Source of the DNA: DATNIC01 sp035604635
GTDB taxonomy: Bacteria > Vulcanimicrobiota > Vulcanimicrobiia > Vulcanimicrobiales > Vulcanimicrobiaceae
Assembly: GCA_035604635.1 (NCBI GenBank)
Contig: DATNIC010000109.1
Location: 1 to 39,515 of the forward strand
Reading direction: 5' to 3'
Length of the DNA stretch: 39,515 nucleotides
Shown here: positions 35,469 through 39,515 of the stretch, piece by piece
Position numbering within the stretch: the first letter of the stretch is position 1
Layout: each line of letters opens with the position of its first letter
Made by a program: the position numbers and the translations under genes
Notes under the pieces: model-generated
Told to the model about the DNA's origin: nothing
Database searches by the model: none
The model's input: the letters and a program-made list of their open reading frames with translations, nothing else

Positions 35469-35494
35469 AGGATGTGTGCTGCGATCGCCCGCCC

Positions 35495-35517
35495 GGGCCG
35501 GGCCTGGGGCCCTTTTT
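35495..35517 (+). terminator. GC-rich hairpin with T run before the HAD gene (possible attenuator)
   Basis: GGGCC (35495-35499 or 35500-35504) can pair with GGCCC (35508-35512), followed directly by TTTTT (35513-35517). No plus-strand gene lies upstream for 5 kb, so there is no operon for it to end. It could stop leader or stray transcripts before the HAD gene start at 35545. The stem is short, so this is a tentative call. Confidence 0.3.
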
Positions 35518-35544
35518 GACCGAAACCGAACACTCTTGCGGACC

Positions 35545-36150
35545 ATGCGTCTGGGCATCGACTTCGACAACACCATCGTGAGCTACGACGAGGTCTTCGC
35601 CGACGTCGCGGTGCGCCTCGGCTTGATTCCGGCAGGCTTCCGAGGGGATAAGACGGCCGTGCGGGACCACATCCGCTCGTTAGAGGACGGCGAGGCGCGC
35701 TGGACGGCCCTTCAGGCGCTGGTCTACGGTCCGCACATCGGAGGCGCCAAGCCTTTCGAAGGCTTTCTGGAGTTCTTGGCGGCCGCGCAAGTGCGCGGTA
35801 TCCCCGTCCACATCGTGAGCCACAAAAGCGAGTACGCCGCGGCCGCGCCCAACGGCGTGAACCTCCGCGAAGCCGCGCGCCGCTGGCTCGAGGAACAGGG
35901 GATCGTCGGCGGATCGGCCTGGATTGCGCCGGATTCGGTCTATTTCGAGGGGACGCGGGATGCGAAGGTCGCGCGGATCGCCGAGCTGGGCTGCACGCAT
36001 TTCATCGACGACTTGGTCGAAGTCTTCGATGAGCCGGCTTTCCCCGCCGGCGTCGTCCGGTATCTGTTTGCGCCGGGGGGTGCGGCCGTCTCAAACGGCC
36101 GTTACCGGGTCGTGCGGGATTGGCGCCAGCTCGCGAAAGAGCTTTTTTGA
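35545..36150 (+). CDS. HAD-superfamily hydrolase
   Basis: ATG 35545 is chosen because the family begins here with RLGIDFDNTIVSYD; an earlier in-frame ATG at 35476 would add GC-rich filler. The product is 201 residues. HAD motif I is DFDNT with nucleophile Asp6 and acid Asp8, motif II is Ser92 (IVSHK), Lys94 may serve as motif III, and motif IV is FIDDLVEVF with Asp155/Asp156. It is therefore a phosphatase-type enzyme for a small sugar or nucleotide phosphate. The sequence is not typical of GmhB (no DRDGT start), but context would allow a heptose-phosphate phosphatase role. The stop overlaps the TTG of the next gene. Confidence 0.88.
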   Translation: MRLGIDFDNTIVSYDEVFADVAVRLGLIPAGFRGDKTAVRDHIRSLEDGEARWTALQALVYGPHIGGAKPFEGFLEFLAAAQVRGIPVHIVSHKSEYAAAAPNGVNLREAARRWLEEQGIVGGSAWIAPDSVYFEGTRDAKVARIAELGCTHFIDDLVEVFDEPAFPAGVVRYLFAPGGAAVSNGRYRVVRDWRQLAKELF

Positions 36151-37124
36151 AGTCGGCCATCGCCGGCCGCGATCCCGTTTCGATCGCGGAGAGGCTGGCC
36201 GGCGAGTCGGTCGTCGACGTGCAAGCCTGCGCAGGCGGAGCGAACAACCGGGTCTACCGGGTGCGGACTCGGACCGGGAAGTTCGCCCTCAAATTCTATC
36301 CCACGGGATCCGACGAGCGGGACCGGATGAACTGCGAGTACGCGTGGCTGCGCTTTTTGGGAACGCATGGGGTCACCCAGGTTCCCCGCGCTCTTGCGTG
36401 CGACGCTGACGCGCGGGCAGCACTGTACGAGTGGATCGAGGGAGGCCGGGTCGACACGCACGGCGTCGACGACGTCGATCGGGCGCTGGGTTTCTTGCGA
36501 AGCCTCCACCAGCTTCGAGATGCACCGGGTGCCGAGGGCCTCTCGCCCGCCGCAGAGGGATTCGAGACGGTTGCGAAGCTGAATGCGCACCTCGCAGGCC
36601 GGATCGAGCGGCTCCGCGCCGTCGCGGATGAACCGGCACTGGGCACGTTTCTGTCCGCGGTGCTGGAGCCGGAGTTCCTCCGCCGCTCGCGCGCTTCCGA
36701 ACGGCCCCGCGACGATCCCGCGGCCCGCACCCTCTCGCCCTCCGACTTCAGCTTTCACAACGCGCTGCGCCGGCCCGGCGGCGAAATTGCCTTCCTGGAC
36801 TTCGAATACGCGGGGTGGGACGACCCGGTCAAGCTGACCTCCGACTTTCTGTGGCACCCGGGGGCTGTTCTCGATGCTTTGGAGCGGGAACGATTTCGGG
36901 CCGGGGCCGAAGCACTCTACGGAGACGACCCCGATTTTGCGGCTCGGCTCGCAGCCGTCTTCCCCCTTTTCGGGCTCAAATGGGCGCTGATCGTCCTCAA
37001 CGACTTTCTGCCTGAATTTCGGGAGCGGCGGATCGCCTCGGGGGACGAGCGATCGTGGGCGGATGCGAAGACGGAACAGCTGGGTAAGGCTTCGACCCTG
37101 TTGGCGTCGATAAGGAGATTATGA
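36147..37124 (+). CDS. Aminoglycoside phosphotransferase-fold kinase
   Basis: TTG 36147 overlaps the upstream stop (TTGA) and has AAAGAG at 36136-36141, giving 325 residues; the in-frame ATG at 36120 would overlap further. The kinase fold is marked by ACAGGANNRVYRV (phosphate loop), FALKFYPTG (ATP-binding Lys), the catalytic loop SDFSFHNAL with Asp200 and Asn205, and the metal-binding Asp218 in FLDFEYAGWDDP. The usual H-x-D loop has Pro-Ser in place of His-Gly. Such kinases in sugar clusters phosphorylate sugars or choline-like acceptors. Together with the HAD phosphatase and transketolase pair it suggests sugar-phosphate interconversion; the substrate is unknown. Confidence 0.85.
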   Translation: MKSAIAGRDPVSIAERLAGESVVDVQACAGGANNRVYRVRTRTGKFALKFYPTGSDERDRMNCEYAWLRFLGTHGVTQVPRALACDADARAALYEWIEGGRVDTHGVDDVDRALGFLRSLHQLRDAPGAEGLSPAAEGFETVAKLNAHLAGRIERLRAVADEPALGTFLSAVLEPEFLRRSRASERPRDDPAARTLSPSDFSFHNALRRPGGEIAFLDFEYAGWDDPVKLTSDFLWHPGAVLDALERERFRAGAEALYGDDPDFAARLAAVFPLFGLKWALIVLNDFLPEFRERRIASGDERSWADAKTEQLGKASTLLASIRRL

Positions 37125-37131
37125 GGATCGG

Positions 37132-37974
37132 ATGGCCCTAGCCCAAGTTCGCCCCGGCACGACGGTCGCGGAGCTCGACGCGCGGTCGCGGTATTTTCGC
37201 AAGCTGATCGTCGACGCGCTCGAGGGGGGCAAGCGCGGTCACGTCGGATCGGCGCTCTCGCTGGTCGAGATCGTCCGCGTCCTCTACGACGACATCCTCG
37301 ACGTTCGCCCCGGCGAACCCGACTGGGAAGACCGGGATCGCTGCATCTTGAGCAAAGGGCACGGTTGCCTGGGACTCTATGCGGTCCTCGCCGACAAGGG
37401 TTTCTTTCCGATGGACGAGTTGCTTCGCCAGTGCACGAGCGGTGCGTTACTCGGCGGGCATCCCGAAGCGCATATTCCGGGGGTCGAAGCGTCGACGGGC
37501 GCGCTCGGCCACGGGCTCTCGATCGGGGTCGGTCTGGCGCTCGCGGCGCGGATGCGGAAGCGCTCGCACCGCGTCTTCGTGATCATGGGTGACGGCGAGC
37601 TCGGTGAAGGATCGGTCTGGGAAGCCGCGCTCGGCGCGAGCAAGCATCACCTCGATAACCTGATCGCGATCGTCGACTACAACAAGATGCAATGCTATGG
37701 GCCCGTCAACGAGACGACGGTCCTCGAACCGCTCGCCGACAAATGGGAAGCGTTCGGGTTTAGCGTGCGCGAGGTCGATGGGCATGACGTCGCCGCGCTT
37801 CAGGGCGCTTTGACGCGCGTGCCGTTCGAAAAGAGCCGGCCGAGCTTGTTGATCGCGCACACGCTCAAGGGTCGCGGGTTCGATTTTGCCGAGCAGAACC
37901 CCGAGTGGCATCACAAGTCGAAGGTGACGCCGGAAGACGTCGCGTTGATGCGCGAAGGGTTGGCGCGAGTCTAG
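37132..37974 (+). CDS. Transketolase, N-terminal (TPP-binding) subunit
   Basis: ATG 37132 follows the kinase stop by 7 nt and gives 280 residues, standard for split transketolase alpha subunits. GHVGSALSLVEIVRVLYDD and SKGHGCLGLYAVLADKG are the family's first signatures, EASTGALGHGLSIGVGLALA the next. The TPP/Mg motif GDGELGEG (G153-D154-G155) ends in the Asn of DYNKM (Asn184). It forms a heterodimer-type enzyme with the following gene. Transketolases move two-carbon ketol units between sugar phosphates; sedoheptulose 7-phosphate, the source of heptoses, is one product. The split pair inside a glycan locus suggests a dedicated biosynthetic role rather than central metabolism. Confidence 0.95.
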   Translation: MALAQVRPGTTVAELDARSRYFRKLIVDALEGGKRGHVGSALSLVEIVRVLYDDILDVRPGEPDWEDRDRCILSKGHGCLGLYAVLADKGFFPMDELLRQCTSGALLGGHPEAHIPGVEASTGALGHGLSIGVGLALAARMRKRSHRVFVIMGDGELGEGSVWEAALGASKHHLDNLIAIVDYNKMQCYGPVNETTVLEPLADKWEAFGFSVREVDGHDVAALQGALTRVPFEKSRPSLLIAHTLKGRGFDFAEQNPEWHHKSKVTPEDVALMREGLARV

Positions 37975-38912
37975 TGCGACAGGCCGCGATCAACGCCGTC
38001 TACGAGCTTGCCAAGCGCGATCCGCGGATCGTATTCGTCGGCTCGGATTTGGGTATCGGGACGCTCGAAAAAATGAAGCAAGAGATGCCCGATCGGTTCT
38101 ACATGGAGGGCGTCTCAGAGCAATACATGATCGGGATGGCGGCGGGACTCGCGATGGAGGGTTTCATCCCATACCTCAATACGATTGCGACGTTCCTGAC
38201 GCGCCGCTGCTACGAACAGATCGCGATCGACCTGTGCGCGCACAAGCTGCCCGTCCGTTTGTTGGCGAGTGGTGGCGGCGCCGTCTACGCGCCGCTCGGC
38301 CCGACGCACATGGCCGACGAAGACATCGCGATCCTGCGCGCCCTCCCGAACATGGCCGTCGTCGCCCCAGCGGATGCACCTGAGATGAAGCGCTTGATGG
38401 AGGCCTCCGTCGCGTGGGACGGGCCGATGTACATTCGGTTCGGTAAAGGCGGCGATCCGGTCGTGTCGAGCGACGAGCGCGGCTTTGCCATCGGCCGGGC
38501 GATCGAGATGCGCCGCGGAGACGACGTCGCCTTCGTCGGCACGGGAGTGATGACGAACCGGGCGCTGGCCGCCGCAGAGCTCCTTGCAAAGGACGGCGTG
38601 AGCTGCAGCGTCCTGCACGTCCACACGATCAAGCCGCTCGATTCCAACGCAATTCTGGCCGCTTCGGCTCGCGCGCGCCTCCTCGTCACCGTTGAAGAGC
38701 ACACCCGAATCGGCGGCCTCGGCAGCGCAGTAGCCGAATTGCTTGTGGACGAGGGAGTCTCGACGCGGGTGCTCCGGCTAGGATTTGCCGATGCGTTCTT
38801 CGCCGACTACGGCTCGCAGGACGACATCATGCGCAACAACGGGCTGCAGCCGGATCAGATCGCTGCGCGTGTCGGCGAAGCGCTCGGCCTTCCGCTTCCC
38901 GCTTTAGGCTGA
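37974..38912 (+). CDS. Transketolase, C-terminal subunit
   Basis: GTG 37974 shares one base with the stop of the partner gene (TAGTG), so the two subunits are made in a coupled way; 312 residues. The pyrimidine-binding domain shows FVGSDLGIGTLEKM and the catalytic glutamate Glu49 in EGVSEQYMIGMAAGLAMEG. The PHTIKPLD-like stretch (VHTIKPLDSNAILA) and VTVEEHTRIGGLGSAVAELL mark the C-terminal domain. Length and order match known split transketolases. The end overlaps the convergent radical SAM gene by 9 nt. Function depends on pairing with the upstream subunit. Confidence 0.95.
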   Translation: MRQAAINAVYELAKRDPRIVFVGSDLGIGTLEKMKQEMPDRFYMEGVSEQYMIGMAAGLAMEGFIPYLNTIATFLTRRCYEQIAIDLCAHKLPVRLLASGGGAVYAPLGPTHMADEDIAILRALPNMAVVAPADAPEMKRLMEASVAWDGPMYIRFGKGGDPVVSSDERGFAIGRAIEMRRGDDVAFVGTGVMTNRALAAAELLAKDGVSCSVLHVHTIKPLDSNAILAASARARLLVTVEEHTRIGGLGSAVAELLVDEGVSTRVLRLGFADAFFADYGSQDDIMRNNGLQPDQIAARVGEALGLPLPALG

Positions 38913-39515
38913 GACTAAATCCCCGGCGAGTTCGGGGAACAGCTCGGGATGGAGCTGGAGATGCTCTTGAGCCATTTGGCTGGCCACAAGCTGCCCCTTG
39001 CATTTTTCAATCGCGGCGCGGAATGCGTTCTCGTCGCCCATCATCCGGTGGACGAGTCCGATGCAATATTGCGCCGCCATATGGTCGGGATAGCGCTCGA
39101 GGATGTCCTCGTAGAGCCGCAGTGCGCGCTCGTAGTGGCCGTGCCTTAGGTTGTAATTTCCGAAGAAATTGATCCGCAGGTTAGCCGAGGCAGCGGTGTT
39201 CTTGAGGTCCTCCGCGCCTATCTCAGCGGTGTCGAACTGCCGCTCCCGGAAAAACGCGCCGTCCCAATTGAACGTCGAATCGATGTCGCCCCGGTCCAAC
39301 ATCTGCTCGTACATCTCGGTACCGACCAACGGCGCTGCGATATGGAAGTTGCTCCAGTCGGTCGCGATGTCGGCGGCAAAATCCAGCGTCTCCTGAATCT
39401 GCTCCCTTGTTTCGCCCGGAAATCCGAGGACGAAATACGTGCGTACCATGATGCCTGCGTCCCGGCAATCCTGAACGACGCGGCGGGCGCGATCGAGGTC
39501 GCAGTTCTTCTTGAT
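38904..39515 (-). CDS. Radical SAM protein, C-terminal part with TPR-like tail (5' end outside window)
   Basis: The frame is open to the window edge, so the N-terminus with the CxxxCxxC cluster is missing; 203 residues are visible. VRTYFVLGFPGETREQIQET is the well-conserved segment of B12-binding-type radical SAM enzymes, followed by the AAPLVGTEMYEQMLDRGDI stretch that usually ends the barrel. The last ~70 residues form TPR-like helices (HYERALRLYEDILERYPDHM and AAQYCIGLVHRMMGDENAFR). Such enzymes carry out methylations and rearrangements in lipid, cofactor and natural-product pathways. The target is unknown. It converges on the transketolase operon. Confidence 0.85.
   Translation of the reverse strand: MKKNCDLDRARRVVQDCRDAGIMVRTYFVLGFPGETREQIQETLDFAADIATDWSNFHIAAPLVGTEMYEQMLDRGDIDSTFNWDGAFFRERQFDTAEIGAEDLKNTAASANLRINFFGNYNLRHGHYERALRLYEDILERYPDHMAAQYCIGLVHRMMGDENAFRAAIEKCKGQLVASQMAQEHLQLHPELFPELAGDLVSA

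Noticed and set aside
37106..37113. GTCGATAA resembling a sigma-28 -10 box before transketolase
   Set aside because: The nearest TAAG is 17 nt upstream instead of 15, and the bases are part of the preceding coding end and ribosome-binding region.
1..39515. CRISPR arrays, tRNA or rRNA genes, insertion sequences, integrase genes
   Set aside because: None was seen: no spaced direct repeats, cloverleaf sequences, transposase motifs or terminal inverted repeats flanking a transposase.

Overview
The window is a GC-rich bacterial chromosome segment, packed with genes and with many GTG and TTG starts. It is built around flagellar filament genes and a very large set of glycan and small-molecule biosynthesis genes. 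Intrinsic hairpins, Shine-Dalgarno sequences and two sigma-28-like promoters can be seen. I found no tRNA, rRNA, insertion sequence or CRISPR array. Heptose-type sugar enzymes and a sigma-28 flagellar system suggest a flagellated, probably didermal bacterium. A lineage such as Eremiobacterota/Vulcanimicrobiota is my guess from gene style only, with low confidence.

Layout. (1) 1-516: the 3' end of a flagellin gene, two hairpins and a strong intrinsic terminator. (2) 535-12672 (+): seven tightly packed genes. They are TPR/ATP-grasp, cystathionine beta-synthase type enzyme, a second TPR/ATP-grasp, a PLP-dependent decarboxylase, a GT2-TPR protein, a two-domain GT2 protein and a GT-B-like protein. 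(3) 12631-16045 (+): a perfect inverted repeat and a sigma-28 promoter, then flaG, fliD, fliS and a FliT-like chaperone gene. (4) 26505-16042 (-): TPR protein, two roughly 1,100-residue tandem GT4 proteins, an ExeA-like AAA ATPase, a DUF11-like proline-rich protein and a small glycosyltransferase. (5) 26545-30203 (+): two paralogous GT2/GT-B chimeras. (6) 35410-30200 (-): a kinase/nucleotidyltransferase with HldE domains in reversed order, a methyltransferase, a cupin, a Gfo/Idh/MocA oxidoreductase and a sugar C-methyltransferase. (7) 35545-38912 (+): a HAD hydrolase, an APH-fold kinase and a split transketolase. (8) 38904-39515 (-): the C-terminal end of a radical SAM protein with a TPR-like tail.

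How it may work together (inference): regions 6 and 7 look like a pathway to an activated, methylated, possibly heptose-derived sugar. Regions 2, 4 and 5 supply glycosyltransferases that could build a glycan on the flagellin or filament cap encoded alongside. The ATP-grasp / CBS / ATP-grasp / decarboxylase cassette at 535-6118 is the least expected part. It could make and ligate an unusual amino acid or amine as part of the surface decoration. Three gene families here (TPR-ATP-grasp, tandem GT4, GT2/GT-B) each occur as neighbouring paralogues. No stretch of 300 bases lacks a gene; the longest gaps are 440-534 and 35411-35544.
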